A stretch of 64,000 nucleotides of DNA from Mycolicibacterium neworleansense (GTDB lineage: Bacteria > Actinomycetota > Actinomycetes > Mycobacteriales > Mycobacteriaceae), in contig NZ_CWKH01000002.1 of NCBI RefSeq assembly GCF_001245615.1, positions 1,550,001-1,614,000 on the forward strand, written 5' to 3'. The position numbers were made by a program, and so were the translations under genes. Of this stretch, positions 1 through 8,641 are shown piece after piece. Every line of letters starts with the position of its first letter. The first letter of the stretch is position 1. The notes beneath the pieces are model-generated. The model saw only the letters and a list, made by a program, of their open reading frames with translations. It ran no database searches and was not told where the DNA came from.

Positions 1-1
1 A

Positions 2-3000
2 GGCGTTCCGGCCTGGGCGCTGTTCCGGGCGGTCGGATCAACCGCCCAGTTCACGAGCTACGACGACGTGACCGCGACACTGCAAGATCTCGGCGACGGC
101 TCGTCGGCGGTACTGGCGTCGCGCTGGGCCGGCGACCGTCAGGGCGGCCATGCATATCTCGCGGTCAACGACGGCGGTCAGATCTATCTGGTCGATCCAC
201 ACACCGGAAAGCGGTCAGGATGGCCACCCCACTGGGGTCAGCAGGCGGTGGACCGCACCGCCGTCGGATATCTCGATGCCGACGGCGCTGCGGTTCGTCC
301 GCTTCAGCAGGCGCCGCTGCACGTTTCGCTGGGTGTCGCCGACGGCATCGGGGACGTGCGGGGCCACGCCGCGGACAACGATTTCCCGGCCAGACAACAG
401 GCGTACCGCGCCCAGGATCCGGCCACCAGGCAGGTGGACGCCACCTACGCCGAACCGCTCGGCGAAATCGTCGACAGTCTCGATGCCGCTCAGGTCCGCC
501 AATTCGGCGACGACCTTTCGGGCGTCTATGGCCCGTACCGCCTCGACGTCTTCAGGGCCATAGCCGATCAGGACACCGGTGAGGTCATCATCGGCGGTCT
601 GATCTTCAGCGGAGACCAGGAGGTCGGCTTCACCCAGCAGACCTACATCCGCGACCGTGACGGCAACCTGGTCGCCCAGCAGAATGTGGTGGACATTCCG
701 GATCCGGCGTTCCGCGGCCAGGGCTTCTCCAAGGCCCTGCGAGCCCAGCTGGAGCCGTATTACGCAGCTTCTGGCGTCGACCGGGTCGAGCTGCGCACCG
801 AGCAGGACGGCGGCTATGCGTGGGCCCGCCAGGGGTTCGGCTGGAACCCCGATCCGGCGAAGCTGCAGGCATCGTTGAACAACGTCAGGAATTCCGCTGT
901 CCGACTGCGTGATCACGTCAGCCCGGAGGCGCAGGCGCTCCTCGATGACGTCATCGGGCGCCTGCACCCGGGCCGGTCCGACCTACCGGAACCCATCGAT
1001 CTGGCAGCGCTCACCACAAGTCAGGAACCACATCTCGGCCGGGATCTGCTCACCGACACCTTCTGGAGCGGCGTCAAGTACTTCGGCGCCGCCGACGCGA
1101 TCGGCGACGTGCAGGGCCTGCCCGAATACCGCGATCAGGATCCCGCCACCCGAACCGCTGACACCCGCTACGCTGAGCCGCTGGGTGACGTGATCACCGA
1201 GACCGGGGACCAGGTCCAAGCGCAGCGATTCGCCAAGGACCTGTCAGGCGCGTACGGACCGTACCGGGTGCAGTTCAAGGCGGAGGCACTGCCCAGCGCC
1301 GTCCAGCTGAATGGCGAGATCTTCCACGGAGACAAGCGGATCGGTGAGATCGAACGGATCTTCATCCGAGACGACACCGGACAACTGGTCGCGCACCACA
1401 ACGAGATCAAGATCGAGAACAAGGAGCTGAGGGGGAAGGGCTTCTCCAAGGCGTTCCTGTCCGAGTTCGACCAGTACTACGCCCGCTCCGGGGTCGACCG
1501 CATCGAGCTGCTGGCTGTATGGGACGGCGCCTATGCCTGGGCCAGGCGAGGTTTCAGCTGGGATCTACGCACCGATGAGCTACAAGAATCGCTCGACTCG
1601 GTCAAGGTCGCCGCACAGCGGCTGCTGCGCTCGGCCAACAGCGAGGCCCGCGTCGTTCTCGAAGAGGTCATCGGGCGGCTGGAGCCAGGGCATCCCCGGT
1701 TGCCGGAGCCCGTGGACCTCGCGAACCTCACCGCACCCGGCCACCCCGAGCTGGGACGCGAGATGCTGCGCCGCACGTCCTGGTACGGGGTCAAGTACGT
1801 CGACGAGACGCCGCGTTACCGGTCGCCCGATGACGTGGAGCTCGCCGGATTCTGGGATCGGATCGGGCAATTGGATCAGGGAGCGCTGTCGGCCGAGGCG
1901 CTCGCCGATGCGGTCTATCGCTCGGTGGCGATGGATACGGTCACCGGTTTCTACGAAGGCCGAGTGTCGGGATTCAAGACCTCAGAGGTCCTCCGTGCGC
2001 AACAACACGTCGCCGACACAAACGACAGTGCGTTCTTCGTATCCGCCGATATCGCCAACCTGCGGGGCCTCAATCAAGCGTCGGCCGACCGGACGGAGGC
2101 GAACGCGCACTTCTCCGGTCTGTCGGCGGCATTCCTTGCCGCACTTGAGGAATCCGGAGCCGACGTGGTGCCGATGCGGATCGGTGGCGACGAGTTGGGC
2201 GCGGTCGTGGTCGGCGACATCGACGAGATGGCCATCGAATCGGCCATCGCCGAGGTCCGCGCCAGAGCACAGCAGTACGCACAGCAGCACGGTCTGGCTG
2301 ACATCCCGCATCCGAAGCATCCGGGACAGCCCGAGTACAACGGAGTGGGACTACACGTTGGATATGCGGCGATTCAGCCCGATCTCGATGTGCGCGATAT
2401 CTTCGATGACGCAGATCTCGGCGTGGACCGCAGCAAGACGAGGAGGTCGGATGTCACAGGAGGACCGCGACGAGCGGCTGGGGTTGACGGGTCTGAGCCC
2501 GGAGGAGAGGCAGCGCCGGGTCGAGGAGATGGAACGCGAACTGGCCCGCAAGCAGCGGGAGGTGAAGGCCAAGTTGCAGGCCGCGCGAGCGCGGAAGGCC
2601 AACCCGGACAACGGCTGAGCGACCGCACCCGTTATCAGCAGCCTGAAGAAGTCAAGCGGGACTCCTTTCTGGCCCGGGCGACCCAGCTCGGCGCCGAGGG
2701 CCGCAGCGGGCTTCAAGGCCTGTACGAACCGCTGGGGCGCGACGAGGTTTCGGGCTTCTATGACGGCCGAGCTTCGGAGTTCAAGACCGGCGAAGTCGCG
2801 CGGGCACGTCAGTGGGTCGCTGAGACCGGTGGATCCGGCGTTCTCATTTCGGCTCAGCTGGAGAACCTGTCCGGCCTCAATGCGCACGTTCAGAACCGCG
2901 CCGAGGTGGCCAACGCCCACTACCGGGCCATCACACAGATCTTCCGCACCGAAATCGAGGCGACGGGTGCAACGGTGGTCCCGATGCGCACCAGCGGCGA

Positions 3001-6000
3001 TCGGTTCGACGCCGTGGTTATCGGCGCGGTCGATGTCACTGATATCGACGCTGCGCTCGCCCGGATCGACAGCCGCACCGCGGCCTACGCTCAGGCCGAA
3101 GGTCTGTCAGACATCACGAACCCGTCGAATGCCGGCCGGCCGGGCGTGCGGCTGTTCTTCGGATCCTCGGACCTCACGGTGCACGGCTCTGTCGACGAGG
3201 TGATCCAAGCCGCCGAGCGGCAGATGTTCGGCCGCCAGGACGCGGGGGACCCCCGGCGAGTACCAGAGCCCGATGTCGACATCCCCAGCCCGCGCCGGCC
3301 GCACACGGCAGCCGACTCGGTCGGCGATGTCCAGGGGCTTCCGAACGACAGCGAATTCGTGGCCCGGCAACAGGAATACCGGGACCAGGACCCCGTCACC
3401 AGGCAGGCGGACAGCCGTTACGCCGAACCGGTGGGCGACGTGGTGGACAATGCGTCCGACCCGCAGCGGGTGCAGCAGTTGGCCAAGGATCTCTCCGGGG
3501 TCTACGGCCCCTTCCGCGTCGAACTGCAGCGGGTTCCAGACGAGGCCACCGGTATCGCCGGGTACATCCGGAGCGACGGTAAACAAGTCGGAATCATCTA
3601 CTGGTCGTATCACCGCGACGCTACGGGCAACCTGGTCGCCTTCCACGGGATGATCGAGATCACCAGTGCCTCCCATCGGGGCAAGGGATTCTCCAAAGCT
3701 CTGGCCAAACAGTTGGAGCCCTATTACGCGTACTCAGGCGTCGACCGGATCGAGATGGAAGCGGCCTGGGACGGCGCGTATGCCTGGGCCAGCTGGGGTT
3801 TCAGCTGGGCGCCGGACCCGGCGAAACTACAGGACTCGCTCAACAGCATCAAGAGCTCGGCCCAGAGGTTGCGGGCACAGGTCGGCCCCGAAGCGCAGGT
3901 CGTTCTCGATGAGGTCATACAGCGGCTGGACCCAGACCATCCGCGCCTACCAGAGCCCATCGATCTGGCACGTCTCACCGCTCCCGGTCATCCCGACCTG
4001 GGGCAGCGGCTACTCACCAACACCAACTGGCATGCCGTCAGATACCTCGACAACGATGGCCGCGAAGCTATCGGGGACGTACGAGGGCACCCGGGGGGTA
4101 ATGAAACTCCGGCCGCGGCCGGCCAAGAGCTACCAGCACCGGCGCAGAACTGCGCACACGGTGTCGCCGACGCGCTGTCTGAACGGTATGGACGCGAATT
4201 CCGCGTTGCCGCAGAACCTTCCCGCACCGGGGTGCCGGCCCGGGCACTGTACGAGGCCGTCGGCTCGGCTTCGCGTTTTGCCACCTACGATCAGGTGGCA
4301 GAGACGTTGCGCCAACTCGGTGACGGCTCGTCGGCGGTCCTCGCCTCGAGGTGGCGCGGCGGGCGCAGCGGCGGCCACGCCTATCTGGCGGTCAACGACG
4401 GCGGAGAGATCTATCTGCTCGACCCGACGACCGGAGAGCGCACGGGCTGGCCGCCGCACTGGGGTCAGGCCGCGGTGGACCGCACCGCGGTGGGCTATCT
4501 CGACGCAGACGGTGATGCCGTCAACCCATTGCACGACGTTCCGCTTCGTCTCGGCACGGCAGAATCTGTCGGTGACGTCCAGGGCCTTCCAGCTGAAGCG
4601 TCATCCCCAGAGCAGATCGCCCGTGAGGCACTGGCGCAACGGAATCCGGCAGTAGAGGCCGCGGAGTTGGTCCGCCCCACCGGCGACGGGCCATTGGCGG
4701 TCGAACGTGCCCAGGCAAATGCGGTGTGGTGGAAGGGGCTGAGCGTCGATCAGCAGCAGGCGTTGATCGAGACGTACCCGGGGCAGATCGGCAACGCCGA
4801 AGGCATTCCGCCGATGACCGCCCATGAGGCGAACAGCCGTGCCATGCAGGATTGGCTGGCCAAGGGTCGTGAGATGCAGTCCAAACTGGACAACGGTGTC
4901 CGGTTGGGCTGGGAGAAGCACTTGGAGATGCTCCGCGCCAAGGCGGTCGGGGACGCTCTGGAACGGGCCACGCAGGCCGCGCGGCGCGCCGGTATCGACG
5001 GTCCCTACTTGCTGCGGTTCGACCCCGATGCACATCGCGGTGCCGGTGTCGCGGTCGTCGGATTCGGCGTCGACCCCTATCTTGCGGAAGCAGTTTCGTG
5101 GCACATCCCAGGTAGAGGCATGACTATCCAGGAACTCGGCCCGGCCATGGGATCGGCTCTCAACCATGCGATGTCGGTCGTGCTCGAGAGCCCCACCGCA
5201 TCAGCGGCGTCGATGGCCTGGATCGGGTACGACACGATGGCCGACGATGCACCCCAGGCCGGCGGCGAGAACTTCCACAGCGACGTCAGCGGATTCAACG
5301 CCGCGCGCGACGCCTGGTCGGGCGGAGAGCGGTTCAGCAACAATCACGTCTTCGGGCATTGTCAGGGGTCAGCCGTCGCCGGTTACGCCGGCGAGGGAGG
5401 CCGATTGAGCGGTGAAGTCCGTACGGTCACCCTCTTCGGATCGCCCGGGCTGGGTCCGATGAACCACGCCGGGGAATTCGGGCGCGGAGTCGACGTCTAC
5501 GTCGCGTCGTCGTCCACCGACGTGTTCACCTGGCGCGGGGGCGCCACGCCCGGCTCGACCGGAAGCCCAGACGGCGGTTACGGTGTCGACCCCGCGATGG
5601 ATTTCTTTGGTGCACAACGAATCGCCGCGGAGTTTCCGCTGGTCGTGATGACCCAAGCGGGCGACTACGACATCCACAACTTCTATTACAAGTTCGTCGA
5701 CAAGGCCGCTGGTGTGCGCAACGAGTCGCTCGCCAACTTCGGTCGGATCGCCACCGGGCACTCCGAGCGCGTCGGACTCGAAGGCCACCGCAGTGTGGTG
5801 TCGGAGGGGGGTCAGGAGACAAAGGTTCGGGATCCGGCCGCCGCGCGCTCGGTGCGACTCGAGGATCTGCGGTTGCCTGACGCGGACCCCGCGGACAATT
5901 GTGCCTACGGCGTCGCGCATGTGGTTTCGCAGCGGTACGGGCGGGACGTTCGAATCGACACTCCTGTCACCGCGACCGGGGTGCCGGCGCGTTCATTGTT

Positions 6001-8146
6001 CGAGGCGGTCGGATCGCGCGCCGATTTCGCAACCTATGCGGAGGTGTCCGACAGGTTGGCGCAGCTGGGCCCGGGCTCGTCGGCGGTGCTCACGTCTCGC
6101 TGGGCCGGTGTGCGGCAGGGCGGACATGCCTACCTCGCCGTCAATGACGGCGGTGAGATCTATCTGATCGACAGCCGCACCGGGCAGCGATCAGGCTGGC
6201 CGCCGCACTGGGGACAGACAGCCGTGGACCGCACCGCGGTGGGCTATCTGGATGAACACGGCCACGCGGTTGCTCCACTCGGCGATCCATCGTCACAGCT
6301 CGCACACGCAGATGACGTCGGCGATGTGCGGGGTCTGCCGGATCCGGAATTCCTTCAGAGACAACAGGAATATCGAGATCAGCGCTCCGACACCCGCGAG
6401 GTCGATGCCCGTTACGCCGAACCACTCGCAGAACTGGTGGACGACCCGGATCCTGCGCGCGGTCAACGGTTCGCCGATGACCTGTCGGGTGTGTACGGGC
6501 GTTTCCGAGTCGAGCTCGAGGCCTCGGCGGTACCGGGTAGCGACATGGTCGCTATATCGGGTGTGATCTTCGACGGTGACACCGAAGTCGGGGCGCTTGA
6601 CTGGTCATTCAGCCGAGATGAGGACGGCAAACTGGTCGCGTACAACGGCCTGGTGAGCCTCGACGAGGAGTACCGGGGCCGCGGGTTCTCCAAGGCGGTG
6701 CTGGCCCAGTTCGAGCCGTACTTCGTCCGCAGCGGCGTCGACCGAATCGAACTGACTTCGGACTGGCAGGGCAGCAATGCCTGGGCGCGCCGCGGCTTCA
6801 CCTGGGCACCCGATCTCTACCGCCTCCAAGGCGCGTTGGACCAGATCAAGATTCGCGCTCAGGATTTGCGGCAGCAGGTGAGCGCCGAGGGTGAGGTTGA
6901 GCTCGACGAGATGGTGGAGCGCTTGGAGATCGGTCACCCCAGGTTTCCTGAGCCCGTCGACCTGGCAATCCTGGCCACAGAGGAAGAGCCAGATCTGGGC
7001 CGTCAGCTACTCGAGAACACCTCGATCGACTTCGTAAAGTATCTGCCGTCGGCGCCCGTTGATCCGCTCGCCCCGTTGGGACTCCCACCCCATCAGCCGG
7101 GCACCCTGTCCGACGGACAGGCGATCACGGCATTCGCCGACGGCGAAGTCCGGCTGCGTGAGCTCAATGAAGAACTCGTTCGCAACGGTGCCACCGCAGA
7201 GGAACGTGCACGGCAACTGGCCGAGGCTCGGAATGTCCTGCGCTCGTGGGCATATGACTTGATGAGCAACCGCATTGCTGCTGAGTGGCTCTCGACCAAC
7301 ACGGCCAACCCGACATTCGATGAATTGGTTGCCCGCAATGAGGAGCGGGGCATGACCGGCGATGCGGTGTACGACGCGATCGTCGAGACCGCCACCCACA
7401 GCCGACTCGTCCCCGGCAGCCTCTCCGACATCGAGACCGGCGCGGTGTACTCGCAGTTCGAACTCGGAATGCGGGCGCTCAACGAGCAGATGATCCGCGA
7501 CGAGGTCAGCGCCGAGGACCGGGCCAGGACCCTGTCCGGCCTGCGCAGCTCCCTGCGAGCCTGGACCCGTGAGCTGATGGAGAACCGGCCGGCCGCCGAC
7601 TGGCTGTCTGCCAACGAGAGTGCGCCGACATTCGAGGATCTGACTGCCCGCTACGAGGCCAAGGGACTTACCGGCGACGACGTCTACCAAGCCATCATCG
7701 ACGGCGCCACTCATAGCCATTACGCTGCTGGGACCCTGTCCGACGAAGAGACGCGCACCGTCTACACGACGTTCGAACTTCGGATGCGGGAGCTCCGGGA
7801 ACAGCTGCTGCGGGACGGCGTCGGGGCCGAGGAGCGAGCCAGGATCTTGTACGGGATGCGGGCCACCATCCGCAGCTGGACCCGGTCTCTGATGGAGGAC
7901 CGGCGACTGGCCGAATGGCTGAACGACAATGAACCCAACCCCACATTTGACGAGCTCGTGGCGAAAAACCGCGCGAAGGGACTGGAGGGGGACGAGATCT
8001 ATGAGGCCATCGTTGCCAGCTCCACGCGCAGCCGTGGCAGTGTGAACGCAGAGCTCGGTATCGACCCCGACAACCCGCCCGAGTTGCCCCCGATGAGGGG
8101 CCCGACCGACCTGCCGCTCCCAGGTGCCGAGGAGGACAGCCCATGA
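2..8146 (+). CDS. Giant modular T7SS-type polymorphic toxin, 5' end outside window
   Basis: The frame is open from base 2, and the peptide before the GTG at 68 still aligns with the internal copies, so the true start lies upstream. Modules in order, by base: papain-like fold A (2-340, catalytic Cys outside the window); GNAT-like 1 (about 405-1080) and 2 (about 1120-1800), each with an RGxGFSKA-type acetyl-CoA loop; GGDEF-like 1 (about 1810-2440, GGDEL at 2183-2197) and 2 (about 2620-3230, SGDRF at 2993-3007); GNAT-like 3 (about 3345-4060); papain-like B (Cys codon 4151, later GGHAYLAVN); DUF1023-type alpha/beta hydrolase (about 4580-5800, GHCQGS elbow); papain-like C (Cys codon 5900); GNAT-like 4 (about 6345-7050); three 105-residue repeats (7100-8044). 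A short peptide of form [IV]GDV[RQ]G[HL] recurs at module borders. The stop overlaps the next start by 4 bases (ATGA). The toxin role is inferred from module types and from the immunity-like gene downstream. An N-terminal WXG-type export domain is expected but not visible. Confidence 0.8.
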   Translation, partial: GVPAWALFRAVGSTAQFTSYDDVTATLQDLGDGSSAVLASRWAGDRQGGHAYLAVNDGGQIYLVDPHTGKRSGWPPHWGQQAVDRTAVGYLDADGAAVRPLQQAPLHVSLGVADGIGDVRGHAADNDFPARQQAYRAQDPATRQVDATYAEPLGEIVDSLDAAQVRQFGDDLSGVYGPYRLDVFRAIADQDTGEVIIGGLIFSGDQEVGFTQQTYIRDRDGNLVAQQNVVDIPDPAFRGQGFSKALRAQLEPYYAASGVDRVELRTEQDGGYAWARQGFGWNPDPAKLQASLNNVRNSAVRLRDHVSPEAQALLDDVIGRLHPGRSDLPEPIDLAALTTSQEPHLGRDLLTDTFWSGVKYFGAADAIGDVQGLPEYRDQDPATRTADTRYAEPLGDVITETGDQVQAQRFAKDLSGAYGPYRVQFKAEALPSAVQLNGEIFHGDKRIGEIERIFIRDDTGQLVAHHNEIKIENKELRGKGFSKAFLSEFDQYYARSGVDRIELLAVWDGAYAWARRGFSWDLRTDELQESLDSVKVAAQRLLRSANSEARVVLEEVIGRLEPGHPRLPEPVDLANLTAPGHPELGREMLRRTSWYGVKYVDETPRYRSPDDVELAGFWDRIGQLDQGALSAEALADAVYRSVAMDTVTGFYEGRVSGFKTSEVLRAQQHVADTNDSAFFVSADIANLRGLNQASADRTEANAHFSGLSAAFLAALEESGADVVPMRIGGDELGAVVVGDIDEMAIESAIAEVRARAQQYAQQHGLADIPHPKHPGQPEYNGVGLHVGYAAIQPDLDVRDIFDDADLGVDRSKTRRSDVTGGPRRAAGVDGSEPGGEAAPGRGDGTRTGPQAAGGEGQVAGRASAEGQPGQRLSDRTRYQQPEEVKRDSFLARATQLGAEGRSGLQGLYEPLGRDEVSGFYDGRASEFKTGEVARARQWVAETGGSGVLISAQLENLSGLNAHVQNRAEVANAHYRAITQIFRTEIEATGATVVPMRTSGDRFDAVVIGAVDVTDIDAALARIDSRTAAYAQAEGLSDITNPSNAGRPGVRLFFGSSDLTVHGSVDEVIQAAERQMFGRQDAGDPRRVPEPDVDIPSPRRPHTAADSVGDVQGLPNDSEFVARQQEYRDQDPVTRQADSRYAEPVGDVVDNASDPQRVQQLAKDLSGVYGPFRVELQRVPDEATGIAGYIRSDGKQVGIIYWSYHRDATGNLVAFHGMIEITSASHRGKGFSKALAKQLEPYYAYSGVDRIEMEAAWDGAYAWASWGFSWAPDPAKLQDSLNSIKSSAQRLRAQVGPEAQVVLDEVIQRLDPDHPRLPEPIDLARLTAPGHPDLGQRLLTNTNWHAVRYLDNDGREAIGDVRGHPGGNETPAAAGQELPAPAQNCAHGVADALSERYGREFRVAAEPSRTGVPARALYEAVGSASRFATYDQVAETLRQLGDGSSAVLASRWRGGRSGGHAYLAVNDGGEIYLLDPTTGERTGWPPHWGQAAVDRTAVGYLDADGDAVNPLHDVPLRLGTAESVGDVQGLPAEASSPEQIAREALAQRNPAVEAAELVRPTGDGPLAVERAQANAVWWKGLSVDQQQALIETYPGQIGNAEGIPPMTAHEANSRAMQDWLAKGREMQSKLDNGVRLGWEKHLEMLRAKAVGDALERATQAARRAGIDGPYLLRFDPDAHRGAGVAVVGFGVDPYLAEAVSWHIPGRGMTIQELGPAMGSALNHAMSVVLESPTASAASMAWIGYDTMADDAPQAGGENFHSDVSGFNAARDAWSGGERFSNNHVFGHCQGSAVAGYAGEGGRLSGEVRTVTLFGSPGLGPMNHAGEFGRGVDVYVASSSTDVFTWRGGATPGSTGSPDGGYGVDPAMDFFGAQRIAAEFPLVVMTQAGDYDIHNFYYKFVDKAAGVRNESLANFGRIATGHSERVGLEGHRSVVSEGGQETKVRDPAAARSVRLEDLRLPDADPADNCAYGVAHVVSQRYGRDVRIDTPVTATGVPARSLFEAVGSRADFATYAEVSDRLAQLGPGSSAVLTSRWAGVRQGGHAYLAVNDGGEIYLIDSRTGQRSGWPPHWGQTAVDRTAVGYLDEHGHAVAPLGDPSSQLAHADDVGDVRGLPDPEFLQRQQEYRDQRSDTREVDARYAEPLAELVDDPDPARGQRFADDLSGVYGRFRVELEASAVPGSDMVAISGVIFDGDTEVGALDWSFSRDEDGKLVAYNGLVSLDEEYRGRGFSKAVLAQFEPYFVRSGVDRIELTSDWQGSNAWARRGFTWAPDLYRLQGALDQIKIRAQDLRQQVSAEGEVELDEMVERLEIGHPRFPEPVDLAILATEEEPDLGRQLLENTSIDFVKYLPSAPVDPLAPLGLPPHQPGTLSDGQAITAFADGEVRLRELNEELVRNGATAEERARQLAEARNVLRSWAYDLMSNRIAAEWLSTNTANPTFDELVARNEERGMTGDAVYDAIVETATHSRLVPGSLSDIETGAVYSQFELGMRALNEQMIRDEVSAEDRARTLSGLRSSLRAWTRELMENRPAADWLSANESAPTFEDLTARYEAKGLTGDDVYQAIIDGATHSHYAAGTLSDEETRTVYTTFELRMRELREQLLRDGVGAEERARILYGMRATIRSWTRSLMEDRRLAEWLNDNEPNPTFDELVAKNRAKGLEGDEIYEAIVASSTRSRGSVNAELGIDPDNPPELPPMRGPTDLPLPGAEEDSP
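2451..2618 (+). CDS. Nested 55-residue reading frame inside the giant gene
   Basis: A complete ATG-to-TGA frame lies out of phase inside the giant gene, between its two GGDEF-like modules. A strong ribosome binding site, AGGAGGT at 2441-2447, sits four bases before the ATG. The product is highly charged and probably one long helix (VEEMERELARKQREVKAK core). Nearly every third codon base in this frame is G or C, as in real genes here. The giant-gene frame over the same bases has a roughly even third position and reads as a Gly/Arg/Ala-rich, low-complexity linker. So this frame carries the coding signature. It may be a live overlapping gene or a relic of a small gene trapped when two cassettes fused. 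Function unknown. Confidence 0.45.
   Translation: MSQEDRDERLGLTGLSPEERQRRVEEMERELARKQREVKAKLQAARARKANPDNG
7100..8044 (+). repeat. Three tandem 315-bp (105-residue) coding repeats
   Basis: Repeat units begin at 7100, 7415 and 7730, each exactly 315 bases. Every unit starts with G-[TS]-L-S-D, continues with a helix containing RxLxE and RA[RQ]xL, then a WL(S/N) turn and [TA]PTF[DE][DE]L or NPTFDEL, and ends near Y[DEQ]AI followed by a THS or TRS tripeptide. The identical spacing with diverged sequence suggests old tandem duplications held at fixed length by structure, perhaps a helical rod at the C-terminus of the giant protein. Confidence 0.85.
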
Positions 8147-8403
8147 CCGAGGACCAGCGGTACACGCCGCTGCGCCACAACCAGTCCGGACTGCGCGGCA
8201 AGCGCGCCCGGGTGCTGGTCGAGGAGCCCACCGACGAGATCGACTGGCCGGCCAACCTCCCGGCCGGGATCAAGACGGTGATCATCGTCGATGATGCACC
8301 GAATCCTCACCACACCCTGCGGGTGCACCCGACCGATGATCCAGACCGGGTGGCCTTGGTGGTTTTCGACCAGTTGGCGCTGTACGACGGCGAAGAGGAG
8401 TAG
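8143..8403 (+). CDS. Small conserved-looking protein after toxin, unknown function
   Basis: This 86-residue protein starts inside the stop of the giant gene (ATGA overlap), so the two are probably translationally coupled. It has a hydrophilic N-terminus, a central hydrophobic strand pattern (TVIIVDDA) and an acidic end. No family is recognised. Its position between a polymorphic toxin and an immunity-like gene suggests an immunity or toxin-chaperone role, but that is inference from neighbours. The next gene begins two bases after its stop, with GAAGAGGAG as ribosome binding site. Confidence 0.65.
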   Translation: MTEDQRYTPLRHNQSGLRGKRARVLVEEPTDEIDWPANLPAGIKTVIIVDDAPNPHHTLRVHPTDDPDRVALVVFDQLALYDGEEE

Positions 8404-8405
8404 GC

Positions 8406-8636
8406 ATGGACCCGCGACGGATTGAGCTCAACCGCAAGCACAGCAGGGAGATGGGTGCGCTGTTCAACCAGTTCCTCGATCTTCATCCGACCATCGAGTC
8501 CGAGGTCAACGGTGCCCAGATGACGCCGGAGCAGGACGCGGCGTGGACCACCTTCAGCGCCCAGTTGCTGGCCCGTCAACAGGCGGAGCGCTCCGCGCTC
8601 GCCGATGTCATCGAAGCTGAACGAGAGGGAAAGTAG
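8406..8636 (+). CDS. Small helical protein in toxin operon, unknown function
   Basis: This is a 76-residue protein, rich in Glu, Arg, Gln and Ala, predicted by eye to be almost wholly alpha-helical. There is no signal peptide or membrane segment. It sits in a tight run: two bases after the previous stop and five before the next start. Size and charge resemble the nested 55-residue frame within the giant gene, although no clear sequence match was seen. It could be an accessory or chaperone of the toxin. Confidence 0.6.
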   Translation: MDPRRIELNRKHSREMGALFNQFLDLHPTIESEVNGAQMTPEQDAAWTTFSAQLLARQQAERSALADVIEAEREGK

Positions 8637-8641
8637 ACGCA

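Noticed and set aside
68..70. GTG at 68 as the start of the giant gene
   Set aside because: The frame is open to base 2 and the upstream peptide (GVPAWALFRAVGS) matches internal copies (GVPARALYEAVGS), so the start is outside the window.
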